Shown: one piece after another, positions 25,647 through 39,003 of the stretch
How positions within the stretch are numbered: position 1 is the first letter of the stretch
How the letters are laid out: every line of letters starts with the position of its first letter
NCBI GenBank assembly: GCA_004835665.1
Contig: RBKR01000009.1
Span: 1,240,001 to 1,304,000, forward strand
Origin: Phoma sp. XZ068
Lineage: Eukaryota > Ascomycota > Dothideomycetes > Pleosporales > Didymellaceae
Direction: 5' to 3'
DNA: 64,000 nucleotides
Translations under genes and position numbers: made by a program
The notes under the pieces: generated by a model
Database searches by the model: none
Seen by the model: the letters and a program-made list of their open reading frames with translations, nothing else
What the model was told of the DNA's origin: nothing

Positions 25647-27348
25647 ATGAGCCCCCACGTCGAGTTCCCAACCAGCTCGTCTGGGAACCCAACACCAGCT
25701 GTTCAGAAGGCCTTTGGTGGTTTCACAAACAGTTTGGACGAGAGCGACTTTCCCGCATTTGAGAACCGGTCCAATCTACGGTATACCCCAGAAGATGAGC
25801 TTCACGACTTGATCTGCGTAGGGTTCGGGCCTGCATCTCTAGCAATCGGTGTTGCGATTCACGATGCGCTCGAAGGAACAGATCCTTCGCTTTCAGACGT
25901 CCCAGGTTTGCAGAGCAAGCCACCAAAGGTGGCTTTCCTGGAGAAGCAGTCGCACTTTGCATGGCACGCAGGCATGCTCCTGCCTGGCGCAAAGATGCAA
26001 ATCACATTCATGAAGGATATGGCAACCATGAGGAATCCGCGCAGCGAGTTCACTTTCATCAACTACCTGCATCAGAAGAACCGCCTGGTCGAGTTCGCCA
26101 ACCTGAACACTTTTCTGCCCGCACGTGTCGAGTACGAAGACTACATGAAGTGGTGTGCCAGCTGGTTCGAGGAGGTCGTTTCCTACTCTCAGGAAGTCAT
26201 CAAGGTCAACCCCCAGAAGTCAGCCAACGGCGAGATCACTACTTTTGAAGTTATCTCACGCAATCACTTGACAGGCCAGACCGAGTCACGGAGAACGAAG
26301 CACGTAGTCATTGCTGCGGGTGGAAGACCAAACATCACCGCACCGTTCCCCCAGGATCACCCCAAAGTCATTCACTCCTCGAAATTCTCCTACATCTCAA
26401 AGCAGATTCTCAAGGACCATCAAGCACCCTACAAGGTAGCAGTCGTCGGCAACGGTCAGAGCGCAGCCGAGATCTTCGACTTCCTGCACGCAAACTACCC
26501 TAACTCCGAGACACGGTTGCTGATCAAGGGTGGAGCGCTGAGACCTAGCGACGACTCCCCATTGTAAGTTTTCGAACCCATGATACCTGCCGATACAGTG
26601 TTTACTGATTCTATTCAGCGTCAACGAGATCTTCAACCCGTCGCGCACCGAAGTCACATATAACCGCGACCCCGTGCTCCGCGCCCAAACGCTCACCGAA
26701 GACAAGGGCACAAACTATGGAGTCGTGCGCATTAACCTCCTCGAGCACATCTACGAGACCCTTTACCTGCAACGCATCAAGTACGGCAACTCGCGCGAAG
26801 CTGAGGAGCAATGGCCACACAACATCTTGCCCTACCGTAGAGTCACGGCGGTCGAAGACAGCCCTGTGGTCAAGGACGGAATTCGTTTGCACATTCGCGA
26901 CCAGAGCCCATTGTACTTCAGCGAGGTGCCGGGTGCAAGCGAGGAGAAGCAGATTCTCGATGTTGACGCCGTGTTTGTTGCTACTGGGTATCTGAGGAAC
27001 CTGCACGAGACGCTATTGAAGGATGCTAGACACCTTATGCCTGGCGGCGATTTGAAGGACGCGAAGTGGACGGTGCAGAGGGATTACAGGGTCAACTTTG
27101 AGAACAAGGCAGTCAGTAATGAGGCTGGCGTGTGGTTGCAAGGTTGCTGTGAGACAACGCATGGTGTAAGTGATACCCTGGGCTCGAAGATCTTGGCACG
27201 ACACGATGCTAATGTTGCGCAGTTGAGTGATACCCTTCTTTCTGTTCTTGCCTGCCGTGGTGGAGAGATGGCTCGGGCTATCTTTGAGAAGCCGGCCAAG
27301 TGGGACAACACTGATGTCCTCGGAGGGTTCCAGGCTCCTAAGCTCTAA
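25647..27348 (+). CDS. sidA: L-ornithine N5-monooxygenase (SidA)
   Basis: Protein of 548 residues from exons 25647-26563 and 26619-27348; splicing restores DDSPFVNEIFNP. It catalyses FAD- and NADPH-dependent N5-hydroxylation of ornithine, the committed step of hydroxamate siderophore synthesis. Visible motifs are the FAD-binding GFGPASLA near residue 60, the substrate-region KMQITFMKDMATMRNPRS, the NADPH-binding VVGNGQSAAEIF near residue 267, and the C-terminal FVATGY signature typical of N-hydroxylating monooxygenases. Length fits the family. The start is the first ATG, with an AAAATGA context. The gene lies downstream of the ABC transporter, with two iron-repressor GATA motifs in its upstream region, and would supply the NRPS with hydroxyornithine. 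No acyltransferase gene is visible in this window. The call is firm. Confidence 0.97.
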
Positions 27349-28453
27349 GCCACTGCTCTGAACACCATTGGAGTCATGGCGTCTTTGGTATAGCGCCTCC
27401 TTTCTGAATACATATTCGCCTGCCGTTGCAGCTGGCAGCATGTTTCTAGCGATCGTCTTATCTGCAATTGAATAATCTTCACCTACTACTATGCACAAGG
27501 TGCCCAGACCTTGTGGACCGACATGAGGACCAGGCTTGCTCAGCTGCAGCCATGCAGTCACACGTCATTGCTCTCGTATGTTTCGCAGCTTCGCCGATGC
27601 AATTTGCACAGTAGCAATTGCCACAGTGGGCAAAGAGAGATTCTGGAATTGCTGGTCCGGGTTGTGCAACGCGTCGAGTAGTCAGGCTCATTTCGCAGCT
27701 GTGTCGCTCTTTCCCCGTCTGCGCTTAGACACGCCAACTGGAACGAACGGCTCACGCCCACGCAACCAGCCCAAAACAAGCTCTCAGCGAACGGCAAAAG
27801 CAGCCGCACGTAGGTACGGCTCCCAATGGCATGCTGCACACAAGCAGCTGTCGAGCGCTAGCATTGCAAATGGCAGCATGATGTGAGCGTCGTGAGCATG
27901 AAACGGGCGCAGGGTTGGCGTCGGTTGTGGAGAGAGCTGCGTCGCTGCAACTCGGCCCAATCACACGAACGCGCAGCCCAGTGAGCCAAAGTTCACGAAC
28001 CCAACCTCGACGCTGACCCAAAGCCTATCCTTTTGCACCGTTCTCTGACCTCGTGCACTCCTCGCTCGCCGCCTGCTGCAGCGTCTGTCTTGCCCGCCCC
28101 TTGCTGCTGCCCTCGCGTGAAGCTGCGTTCGCGCCCAGCATCCTCGTGGCTCGCACGTCAACAGCCCCCGCTGGAGACGTGCACCATCGACAGATACCGG
28201 TAGCCAGCCAGGTCCGTGTCGAATCCCACGGCCGCACGCCTGCGCGCTTTCGTGCTCGCCCGCCGCTGCTGTCATCATCTGCGGTCCGCGCTGCAGCGCA
28301 GTGCCCCTCCTAGGAGCTGTCCGGTGCCGCGACCCAGTACTGCAATTCGGCATGCAACGGTCGAATTGACTGCGTCACAGCTGAAGCGGCTGCCTCTTGC
28401 GACCCTGCTCCTCGCACACCCTATACCCTCTTGACACGCATCCGCCCTGCGAC
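27349..28453. other. Intergenic, YAK1 upstream region
   Basis: No supported gene. The right half is C-rich with pyrimidine tracts, as in fungal promoters and leaders. Open frames on both strands here are GC-driven and lack any domain pattern. Confidence 0.55.
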
Positions 28454-31410
28454 ATGGATCCGCAGTGGACTGCCTACTCCGAAGCGCCGGATGCCACCCG
28501 CCAGGCGCGGTATGCTCCACACGGGACGACCCCCTCGCAACACACGCAACGAGACGCCAGCGCGTCCGCGCAACTCAAGCAGAACCCGTACGCCTCGCCC
28601 GCAGCGCCCTCGGCGCCCTCTCGCTCCAGCACCATTGCGCTGCAGTCGCCCAGCCAGCCCACCGCCCGCGGCCCCGACTTCAACGACACCGACGGCGACG
28701 TCAAGATGGAGGACGCCGATCCCTACAAGCCCAAGTACAACACCCAACGGCCAAACCACCAGCACCGCCAGTCGCAGCAGTTCCTGCAGCAGGAAGAGAG
28801 CGCCGCCGCGCGCAGGTACTCGCCCATGAACATGTCGCCCACGTCGCCCTATCCTGGCGGCACCCAGCACGGCGGCCAGAACTATGCGAGCTTCACCCCG
28901 CAGGTCCAGAGCAACAGCAATCGAGCGAGCCCCACGCGCAATAACCCGTACATGTCGCCGCCCAACAGCTACTACTCTCCTCCCGGTACGTTGCGCCTAA
29001 TCTGCCGAGTCCTGCTGTAAGCGCCGGCACGCTAATTAGCAACGTGTAGCATCGCGGCCGAACGCACCCCAGCTACCGCCCATTCAGTCCAACATGAGCC
29101 CCGAGACCTTTTACCCGCAGTCTGCGACCGCGCAACTGAACGCGGTTTACAACAGAGAGCAACGGTCACCGCGCACCTCGACGAACCCCAATCCCCCACA
29201 ATTGCCCTTGATAGGACGCGGACCCGTGCCACAGTTCGAGAAGTGCGCCAACACGGCCGACTTGAAGCCTAAGATCAACGCGCAGCCTCCATTCCGTCGT
29301 GCGAATCCAGAGGGTGGATTTATCAGCGTGAGTTGGTCCTAGATTCTTGCGGCCTTGTACTGACAACGTGCCCAAACAGCCGCTCCAAGCGCTTACATGC
29401 CACCTGCCTACGACCTACAAGCTGTGTAACACTGGCTTCAACTACCAGGCTACCCGCAACCCGCGTCGAGTCCTCACGAAACCCAGCAAGGGAGTCAAAA
29501 ATGATGGGTATGACAACGAGGACAGCGATTACATCCTCTACGTCAACGACATATTGGGGTCTGAAGAGTCAGGTCATAAAAACCGTTATCTCATTCTCGA
29601 TGTGCTGGGCCAGGGAACGTTTGGTCAGGTCGTCAAATGTCAGAACTTGAAGACCCAAGAGGTTGTCGCTGTGAAGGTTATCAAGAACAGGACCGCGTAC
29701 TTCAACCAGAGCATGATGGAGGTCTCGGTGCTTGACCTGGTATGTTGAAACATGGCACACCCCAATATGAACCTTACTAACAGTGTTGTAGCTGAACAAG
29801 CAGATGGACAAAAATGACGATCATCACCTATTGAGACTGAAAGACACGTTCATTCACAGACAACATCTATGTCTTGTGTTCGAGTTGCTGAGCGTCAATC
29901 TGTACGAGCTGATCAAGCAGAACCAATTCCGTGGTCTGTCAACGACACTGGTGCGAGTCTTTGCCCAGCAGCTTATTAACGGACTTGCATTGTTGGGCAA
30001 GGCGAAGCTGATACACTGCGACTTGAAGCCGGAAAACATCCTCCTAAAGAAGTAAGATTAAGGTCTGAAAGTCCACCTTGCATAGCTGACCGTAGTAGCT
30101 TGGAGAGTCCTATCATCAAGATCATCGATTTCGGTTCCGCATGCGATGAGCGACAAACGGTCTATACATACATTCAGTCACGGTTCTACCGGTCACCTGA
30201 AGTGCTGCTAGGCCTACCGTACTCAGCAGCAATCGATATGTGGTCGTTGGGCTGCATTGTTGTGGAGTTGTTCCTCGGTCTGCCTTTATTCCCTGGATCG
30301 TCCGAGTACAACCAGGTTTCGCGGATCACAGAGATGCTTGGCCTTGCGCCACAGTGGATGCTGGAGATGGGCAAGCAGTCTGGCGAGTTTTTTGAGAAGA
30401 CTCAGGACGAATACGGACGCAAGAACTACCGGCTCAAATCCATGGAGCAATATTCAAGGGAGCATGGCACCAAAGAGCAGCCTAGCAAGAAGTACTTCTC
30501 AGCCACAACGCTGCCAGACATTATCAGGAATTACCCCATGCCGAGGAAGAACATGAAACCGAACGAGATCGAGCGAGGTATGAACGGACTTCGATCTTAC
30601 ACATGGCTATACTGACATCATGCAGAAATGGCTAACCGGGCCGCTTTCATCGACTTTGCTCAAGGACTGCTCAACCTCAACCCTCTCGAACGATGGACGC
30701 CTGCTCAGGCGAAACTGCATCCATTCATTACCCAGGCGAAGTTCACTGGCCCATTTGTGCCGCCGATGACCTTAAAATCCGGCTCGAGCCGGTCTCCGGC
30801 CCCCGGTGTGCAAGAGCAGCAACGCTTTGAAGGTATGGCCAAGCAACGTGCTCAGCAACAGCAACAAGCGCTCGCTGCACAACAAGCTCAAGCAGCTCAG
30901 AATGCAGCATTTGCAAATATGCAGATGAACCAGTACGCTACACCAAACCCTCACGCACAGCCCAACCCGTACAACAGTATGTACACGCCAAACCATCAAG
31001 GTGCACCTCCACCTTATCCCGCGCAGGCAGCCCCATACGCTCAGCAGATGCCTGCAATGCAGCCGCAACAACCTCGACAGTACGCCCAACCCCAGAACCT
31101 GTATGCTCAAGCCACAACGCGCGCTGGGCGGCAACGTGCATCTACAATGGACCAACAACAGGCCAACCCATCTGGTATTCCACCAGCCCTGCAAAGGGTG
31201 ATGAGTCACTTGGATCCCAATGCACCCGTCAGGTTACAGCCATCGCCCGCATATTATCCACCGCCGCCTGAAGGTGCTCCGGAAAGCGCCAGCAGTGCGA
31301 GACGGAGAGGTTCCCGAACAGGCAACTCACAACGGAACCATAACTTTGTTCGCAACCTCGAAGACCGAACACTCGAGGAGGGCTTTATGCAACAACCGCA
31401 TTGGCAATGA
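28454..31410 (+). CDS. YAK1: DYRK-family protein kinase YAK1
   Basis: Protein of 897 residues from six exons: 28454-28985, 29050-29327, 29380-29739, 29792-30051, 30099-30577 and 30626-31410. The N-terminal 270 residues are low-complexity and rich in Ser, Pro and Gln. The kinase domain starts near residue 337 with GQGTFGQVV, followed by the VAVK lysine, the catalytic HCDLKPEN near 466, DFGS, and the DYRK activation loop YTYIQSRFYRSPE, whose second tyrosine is the autophosphorylation site in this family. The C-terminal tail is rich in Gln and Ala with a PQQPRQYAQPQ-type composition. Yak1 kinases act in the nucleus and cytosol as stress and growth regulators opposing PKA signalling. All five introns restore the continuous conserved kinase sequence, for example VLDLLNKQMDKND and ILLKNLESPIIK. 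The call is firm. Confidence 0.96.
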
Positions 31411-32278
31411 CGAGGGAAGCTGTAGCGCGAACCTGTTAGCTTTACCAGACTGGCGTGCAAATGGCGGTCAGCAGGCGATGCAGATGATAATACTGCATGT
31501 TTCGACACGACGTCGTGTCAGAGTCGAACCGGCAAGACAAAACACACTATATCGATCACCCGGCAAAGTCGTGCCTGTAGGCTCGACAGTACCGCCTTAT
31601 ATGAGCGCACCAACCGCTTGTTTCCACAAACCCTTTAGTCGACCTTTTGGCAGTGTACAGACATTTCAGTATGATTCCGCACAATAGAAATTGCACTCGG
31701 CAGTGGTATGATGAGGCAGGCAACACACATGACTGGGAAAGCCAAATTGACTCAATAGCCTGGGGTGGCCTCGCCAGCGGGCCGGTAAGCTGACAAGTTG
31801 TTGGATGGATGACACACGGCGGTATGAATCTTGTATCTCGGTGCAGTGTGTTATCGAGACTTCGCGCAACCCTTCCATGTCTTTCGTAGTTGCACGTGGC
31901 GAGGTGGCGGCGGATGGCCAGCGGGCGGCCTATGTACTTTTACTGCATTCGTATAAATCTGCAACTGCGATGTTGAGCGCAGGGACTGCCTGCCCAACGA
32001 AACACGCCATCCGAAGCACCGACACGCTTATGCACAGTCGGGTTGTTCCATTGTTCCGGTCGTGCTGTGGTGAATAACATCGGGCGTCGTTTGCGGGCGC
32101 AGTAGTATAAGTGGGTCCACTCTGGTGCCCCGCCCACACAATTTTGACTGTGGCCGCAGTCTTGGCAACAGCGATTTGGGTGAGTCGAGGACGTGACCTG
32201 CCCCAACACACCACCCACGGCGCCCGCCACTCATACCCCTCGAACCTCCGGCAATCTCTACTCTCGAGTACAGCAGCC
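31411..32278. other. Intergenic between YAK1 and eIF3c
   Basis: YAK1 3' region followed by the eIF3c promoter. No gene, repeat or RNA gene is supported. Confidence 0.55.
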
Positions 32279-35056
32279 ATGTCGCGCTTTTTCGCCGCCA
32301 GCGACAGCTCCTCGGACGAGTCCAGCGAGGAGGAGCTCTACTCCAACGATGAGGAGTCCGAACAGGAAGACTCCGAAATGGACTCTGACGACGACTCTGA
32401 CGACTCCGACTCGTCGTCCGGATCCGAGACCGGCGCCGCCCGTTTCTTGAAGGACGTCGACAGCGACAGCGAGAGCGACGAGGATGACGGGAGCAAGGTG
32501 CTGAAGAGCGCCAAGGACAAGCGCTTCGACGAGCTCGAGGCCGTCGTCAGACTGATCGAGAATGCGCAGAGGATCAACGACTGGGCCGTCATCTCAGACC
32601 GTACGTGCACCCCGAGAGAATGTAAAGGCCTGTTGGAGGCCAGCGCACGCGTTGCGGCAGAGCCTGGTGGCGAGGTTTAACCAACCAACAATGCTAACAT
32701 GGCCGTCACACAGAGTTCGACAAGCTGAACCGCCTGGTTCCCTCTCTGATTAAGCAGAACGATGGCAAGGTCCCCAAGATGTACATCCAGGCCATCGCCG
32801 ACCTCGAGACCACTGTACAGGAGACGCACGAGAAGCAAAAGGTCACGCCCAAGAAGATGACCGCCACCAACCAGCGTGGTTTCAACGCCATGCGCCAGAA
32901 GGTCAAGAAGCACAACCGCGACTACCAGAGGGACATCGACTTGTACCGGGAGAACAAGGAAGAGTTTATGAAGGAGCAGGAGGTGGTCGAGCAGGCGCCC
33001 AAGGAGAAGAAAAAGAAGGACAAGAGCAAGATTGCCCAGCTTGGCACCGAGACCATCATCGACGCTGGCGACGATGGCTTCGTTACCGTTGGAGCCGGCG
33101 GCAAGGCCGTCCAGTACACCGCAGAGGGCATCCTCAAGCAGCTGCGATCCATCGTCGAGCAGCGCGGACGCAAGAACACCGACAAACTTGAGCAGATCCG
33201 CACCATGGAGAAGCTCTTCGATGTTGCCGTCAACGACTACCAGAGGGTCCGCGTGCTCCTGACATTGATCTCGACCCGCTTCGACTTGACATCCGGTACC
33301 GCTAGCCACATGCACCAAGAGCAGTGGAAGTTGTGAGTTGCGCCGACACGTGGGGAAAGGCACCCTTGCTGACAGATTCTAGGGCCGACCAAGAGTTTGG
33401 CAAGCTTCTCCAGATTCTCGAGGACAGCAACGAGATTGTCGTCATCGAGAACGCTGAGGAGTGGGAGGACGATGAGAAGACGCCCACCATCGAGGAGGGC
33501 CAGATCTTCAAGATCCCCGGCAGTGTTGTTTCTTTCGTTGAGAGGCTCGATGACGAGCTCACTCGCTCCCTTCAGCACATCGACCCTCACACAGCCGAGT
33601 ACGTCGAGCGTCTTACAGACGAGAGTGCGCTGTACGCTCAGCTCGTGCGCACAATGATCTACGTGGAGAGCCTGCAGAAGAAGGAGGGCCTCGATCTTCC
33701 ACAAGAGTCGGCTAACCGCGTAGTCATGCGCCGATTGGAGCACGTCTACTTCAAGGTATGCACACTTTACTACAATTCCAGCAGTTTCTAAGCTAACAGT
33801 ACCAGCCTTCGGCCGTTGTCCAGATTCTCGAGTCCAAGACTTGGGAGGCGATCCCATCCCACCTCGATTCCACAACCACTCCTCGCTCCTCCTCCACCGA
33901 CACATCGTCCCTTGTTCAGACACTCTGCACATACCTCTTCGGGCACAGTGAGGGTATCATCCGCGCGAGGGCAATGCTGTGCCAGATCTACTTCCTGGCT
34001 CTGCACGACCAGTACTACAAGGCTCGCGACATGATGCTTATGTCTCATTTGCAAGAGACTATTAGCAACTTCGATGTCAACACCCAGATCCTCTTCAACC
34101 GCTCGCTCGTACAAGTCGGCCTCTGCGCTTTCCGTGCTGGTCTTGTCTACGAAGCCCAAACCTCACTACAAGAGATCTGCGGCAGCAACAGACAGAAGGA
34201 GCTTCTCGCACAAGGTCTGCAGATGCAGCGCTACTCGCAGATCTCGCCTGAGCAGGAACGTCTCGAGCGCCAGCGACAGCTCCCCTTCCACCTCCACATT
34301 AACCTCGAGCTGCTCGAGTGCGTCTACTTGACCTGCTCCATGTTGCTCGAGATCCCTCTCCTTGCACAGCTTGGCTCGTCGCCCGACCTCAGGAAGCGCG
34401 TCATCAGCAAGACCTACCGCCGTCTCTTAGAATACCATGAGCGTCAGATCTTTACTGGCCCCCCTGAGAACACTCGTGATCATGTCATGCAGGCTTCCAA
34501 GGCGTTGTCTGCCGGCGAGTGGAAGAAGGCCGCCGAGTTCATCAACAGCATCAAGATCTGGGAACTCGTGGCCAACCAGGAGCAGATCAAGGACATGCTG
34601 TCCGCACAGATCCAGGAAGAGGGTCTAAGGACCTACCTCTTCACATATGCGCCTTACTACGACACACTCGCCATCTCCACCCTGGCTGATATGTTCGAGT
34701 TGAGTGAGCGCAAGATCAGCGCTGTCGTCAGCAAGATGATCTCTCACGAGGAACTTGCTGCTGCTCTCGACCAGGTCAACAGCGCCGTCATCTTCCGGAA
34801 GGGTGTCGAGCTGTCTCGTCTGCAGACACTTGCTCTTAGCCTCTCAGACAAGGCATCTGGCCTGATCGAGTCGAACGAAAAGACGCTCGAGCAGAGAACA
34901 CAAGGCACAGCCCACGCCTTTGAGCGACAAGGCGGCCGTGGCGGACGCGGCGGTGGCCGCGGCGGACGTGGAGGTCGTGGAGGCGGTGGCGGACCAAGGG
35001 GAGGCAGAAATCAGCAGTTCACGGGCGGTGCTTTGGGACGCGCCATCCAGGCTTAG
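32279..35056 (+). CDS. NIP1: Translation initiation factor eIF3 subunit c (NIP1)
   Basis: Protein of 854 residues from exons 32279-32600, 32714-33332, 33383-33755 and 33806-35056. The start MSRFFAASDSSSDESSEEE is the classic acidic Ser/Asp/Glu N-terminus of eIF3c, which in yeast contacts eIF1 and eIF5. The middle (from about residue 100) is the eIF3c N-terminal domain. A PCI domain near residues 600-780 (TYLFTYAPYYDTLAISTLADMF region) is followed by an RGG-rich tail (residues 810-840) and the end GGALGRAIQA. It is a core subunit of eIF3 and helps assemble the 43S pre-initiation complex. The first intron is unusually long for this window (113 bases) and splicing gives ISDQFDKLNRLV. The call is firm. 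Confidence 0.97.
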
Positions 35057-35997
35057 GATGCTGTTTAGGTTTTCATGGGCGGCGTTTGATCGGGTGTCGC
35101 TCTTTTGGCATGGCATCCCGTGGTAATGCAATGGCATGATGATTCGACATGAGTTGGCGGAGTGGATCTGTTAGTGCATACCAAGTAGATTACGAATTAC
35201 ATCGGGAAAAGTTCATGACGCTCTCCTCTCTTTCGTTATATCGCTCTGCCAAGCATTTTATCGTACTGATTGATTCACGTCCACGGTTCACCTCGTCGGC
35301 TCACGACACGAAGAGCGCTCAAGTCAATCGTTTGTCGATGCTGAGGCCAACGAAAAACCAAGAAAAGACATCCTGACTTGTTACGCCAGGTGCCAGCTCT
35401 CAGTACACCATTCAACAGAAGAACAAGCTGCCATTTGGTATAATCTCGAGGAAACGTGTATGACCTACTATGCCGTTCTTACGGACAGAGATCAGTTTCC
35501 AACATGGAGCCAGAGAAATTTCCGAGTTGGGCCGCGTAGTGACCACAAACTTTGGGCATAGGAACAGCCACGACACCAGTTATGAGCTCTGCTATTCTTT
35601 CTCGCCTTGGTTCCGACAAAATATGTCGCAGCTTGACGTAGTGCAAAAGCTGGCGAGGTTTAGTTCACGTTACTTCTGCGCTTGTAGCGTTGAGGTTGCT
35701 GTTGTGGCCACATCCCCTGGTTTCCATTTCCTTTCGATAAGTAGCGCGCACGAGGGGAACGAAGCAGTACAGTGAGTAGCTTAGTAGCACAGGATACATT
35801 TTGCCTTTTCCTGGGTGCGGCCTGCTTAGGCTTGTAATATCATTCATTACACCATCTCTCAGTATAGTTACGAAGAGCGAACGAAGCCGCTGTTCGGCCG
35901 GATATTGCTGCTCTTTCTCACATCGCCAGCGACCTATGGTATCGGATCATCATAACCAGCACTGCCGTGCTATTGCTCCTGTCCACTAATCCAGGTC
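35057..35997. other. Convergent intergenic region between eIF3c and RSC7
   Basis: Two genes end here from opposite sides. Short open frames (for example 35470-35775) show no recognisable protein pattern. I see no repeat or RNA gene. Confidence 0.55.
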
Positions 35998-37540
35998 CTA
36001 GACTGGAACACCAACAAAACCTATCCTAGGCTTAGATCGCGCGCCGTCTGTCGTTTCGCCCCCCCATTGACTTCTCCACTCCCGCTCCTCACTCTTCATC
36101 TGCTCAAAAACCTCGCGCTCCTCAGGCTTCATTTCAGCCAGGTCTTCATCAGCAAGTTTAGGCAAGCCGTTGGTACCAACGTCGACATAGTCTGCGTCTG
36201 GGCCGGGGATACCCAAGCCTGCGAACGGTGGTTGCTGAAACATCTTGTCAACGACGAGGTACTTGCGTGCGACAATGGGAGGGACGTCTGTTTCCCCTGC
36301 GGGGACGCGCTCCCAGCGGGCGTGGGTGGGTTGTGTGGTCTTGGGGTAGCACATGAGGTTTGTGTGTGGGTCGTAGACGCCGTTGTCGAGGTTTGCGCGA
36401 CGGAGGGCGGAGAGGGACGTGTTGAAGCGGCTGTTGGATGTCAGTAGACTGTTCACGGTGGCATTCAAAGAGAAGACAAGTCGTCAGGACATACCTTGCT
36501 GCCCGGCCATGCTCAAACTGCCAGTTTGCAGACGTAATATTCACCTTCCGCTTCCCGGGCGCAGGCTTGCCGTTTGCCGTGGGTACGCTGGGCACGCCAG
36601 TGTGGTAGACGCTACTCGCGCCATGCCATGCGACATACTGGTTCTTGTTGTACGGCTCGCCTGGTGCTGGGAGGCGGTCGTTCGGGTCTGCCAGCTCGCC
36701 TTCAACGTCACCTCGCGCCCGCGCGGCAGTCACGTAGTAGTCATCGATGATGCGCTTGCCGCCGATGATGATACGGGCGCCGAACTCTCGGAAGACGGAG
36801 CGCGCGGTGACTACACCGATTGCGCGGCCCTTGTACGAGTGTGGAATGATCTCACGATCAATCAGGTCGCGCTTTTCGGCGTCGTCGATGATGATCTTGT
36901 AGAGCTGCATGTGCTTGGTGAAGAACAGGTAGCTGTCTCTGAAGCCACAGCAACGCGCGGGCTCGGTCGACAGCATGTACTGCCGCTCTCCCCGGCCCTT
37001 GATGGTGAAGATGCGCACGCGGTAGTCTCGGCCGCCCTGCAGGTTGCCCATCTTGTCGACCTTCTGCTCGCCCTCTGCGTCTTCGGGCAGGTCAACCTCG
37101 TCGTTGATGACGTCCATCATGTTGCCCTCCTTGTCGATCGGGACTCGCGTTGTATGCGACGGCCCGCCCTTGGGTGGGCGTCCTCGGCCTCCACCCGCGG
37201 GTCGCCCTCGCTTGCGCTTGATGGGCGTGCCGCCCTCTGAGACATTTTCGGGGTCCTGATTCCAGTCCGGCGGCCTGTTCTTGGGCGGCCGGCCGAGGCG
37301 CTTCTTGCGCGGAAACTGTTGTACGATTGCTGGGGAAGGCGAGCGCTCCGAGGCGGCCTCTTCCTCTTCGTTCTCCTGCGCCACAGACTCGGCGTCTTCC
37401 TCCTCTTCCTCCTCCTTGGGCGACTCTGCGCGCGATTCTACCACGTCGTCCATATCCACGTCACTCTCTTGTTGCGGTGTTGGGCTTCGCGCAGGCGTGC
37501 TGCGACGAGCTGCAGCTCGCGATGGCCGACCGCGCGCCAT
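35998..37540 (-). CDS. RSC7: Chromatin remodelling complex subunit RSC7 (Npl6) family
   Basis: Protein of 492 residues from exons 37540-36495 and 36430-35998; the splice restores RAASRFNTSLSALRRANLDNG. The N-terminus is acidic (runs of Glu, residues 30-65) and holds AT-hook-like basic clusters: KKRLGRPPKNRP near residue 80 and KRGRP...GRGRPPKGG near 112-125. The Rsc7/Swp82 domain (about residues 165-340) includes GRDYRVRIFTIKGRGERQYMLSTEPARC and the DYYVTAARARG segment, then NGVYDPHTNLMCYPKTTQPTHARWE. The protein is nuclear and part of the ATP-dependent RSC/SWI-SNF-type remodelling complex. The start is the only ATG before the conserved MARGRP sequence. The call rests on the overall pattern and is firm at family level. 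Confidence 0.9.
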
Positions 37541-39003
37541 TGTGGAGTGCAGGGGCGGTTCTGGCCTAGTGCGGTGCTTTTTAGACTCGAAGCAGGACGC
37601 AGGCTACCGAAAGACAGGCTTGACTGAAGTTCGAGGGTGAAGGGCAGATCGCTCGTTTGGATGTGCATGCCTTGCGACGAGCTTCGCGACTTCCTTCCCA
37701 GACGTGTCGAGCCTAGGCCAAAACGGGCAAGAAGCTTTGTCACGTGCTGAGCTGTTTGAGACCTGCCGGATTGCTCCAGGTGGGATCTTCTCTTTAACAG
37801 ACGCAAAAATTCCATGGTATCATAGCAGCTGTTAGACTCCTGGAGAAATTGCTCACTTTGCTGCCTGTCTCTCTCTGGCCGAACGCGTCCTTGAGCCAGT
37901 GCGGTAACGCTACAACATCCCAACGTCCGGCCATGGAAAATCCAAGGTTGTCTAAACAACAGGACGAGATACGCACTCAATGAGCCGTATTTGAGATACA
38001 TGCATGGTCAGGCTCAGCTTTCTGTTTGCCAAGCTTCTCGTGTCGATGTTTCCAAAAAAACACAGATTTTGGGCTTGGCTTCATCACCCGTAGTGTGAGC
38101 ACTCGCCCATTGTGACCAGCATGGCACCTTCTGTTCTGACTAGCACAGCCATGACCATGGTAAGAGCGCCAATTCGGATAGCCACGTATGGGTGACGTCT
38201 ATCGTTGCATCCTGCTTCTCAACCAAGTTTCTCCAGCTCGCATCGATCAAGACAGCATCAGTGAGCAAACATAACTTTTCAACACCTTGACATCCACGCG
38301 AAGAATTGTTTCCCCGGCCTTGGTTTTTTTTGGCAATGCGGACAGTTGTCACTCTCCTAAGTTTGTGTATCAAGGAGTATCTCGGATTTTAAATTGACTT
38401 AGGAGTAGGGGTACCGCAGTGCATTATAGATCAACTTCCGATTCGGATCTCCCCAGGGATATCAAAGAGCGTAACTTCGAGGACTTTGGAGCTACTATGG
38501 AACGTTCTAAGGGTTCTCCGAGTAAAGGCAGTTCCCCGAAACGCAAGAAGTTACTTAGGTTGCTGCGAAGCCTTCGGTCGCTCGCAAACCTGCATCGTCT
38601 CCAAGCAAGACGAAGCAACTTGACACACCGCGCACTCAGTCTCCGGTCACACATCAAGTGATCGTACTTGTCAGCTTGACTAAATATGACCCTTTCTGAC
38701 ATCTCTAGGATCCTTGTGTAGCACCGCCCTCCACATCATCGTCCCTTATGCTGCTTAACTTCAACCAGTCGCCTATGGACCGGCCCATTTCGATTTCAAC
38801 ATGCACCAGCGTTCGAAATCAGGCTTTAGCTTGAATTTGGAGCACTCGTTGCCGGTAGCAGTCCCAGGCTCAGCGCGTCAGATGACCCTATACAACTTCT
38901 TGCCAGCTTCGACCGATATTCCTGGTCCAATGTAGAGAGCGTTCAACAGTGATCCTGCGAACCATGCCACCAGGGAGAATGCTGTTCCTACACCCCGGGA
39001 GCG
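37541..39003. other. Intergenic, RSC7 upstream region and unassigned sequence
   Basis: The left part must serve as the RSC7 promoter. An open frame near 38419-38661 encodes a basic Lys/Arg/Ser-rich peptide but begins at GTG and has no recognisable domain. Around 38796-38940 two overlapping frames contain a faint HQRSKSGFSL phrase; see the rejected list. Confidence 0.45.

Noticed and set aside
38796..38940. Phrase HQRSKSGFSL resembling the start of fungal DUF2406 proteins
   Set aside because: Only about ten residues match, the following sequence diverges and the frame soon stops; too weak to call even a relic.
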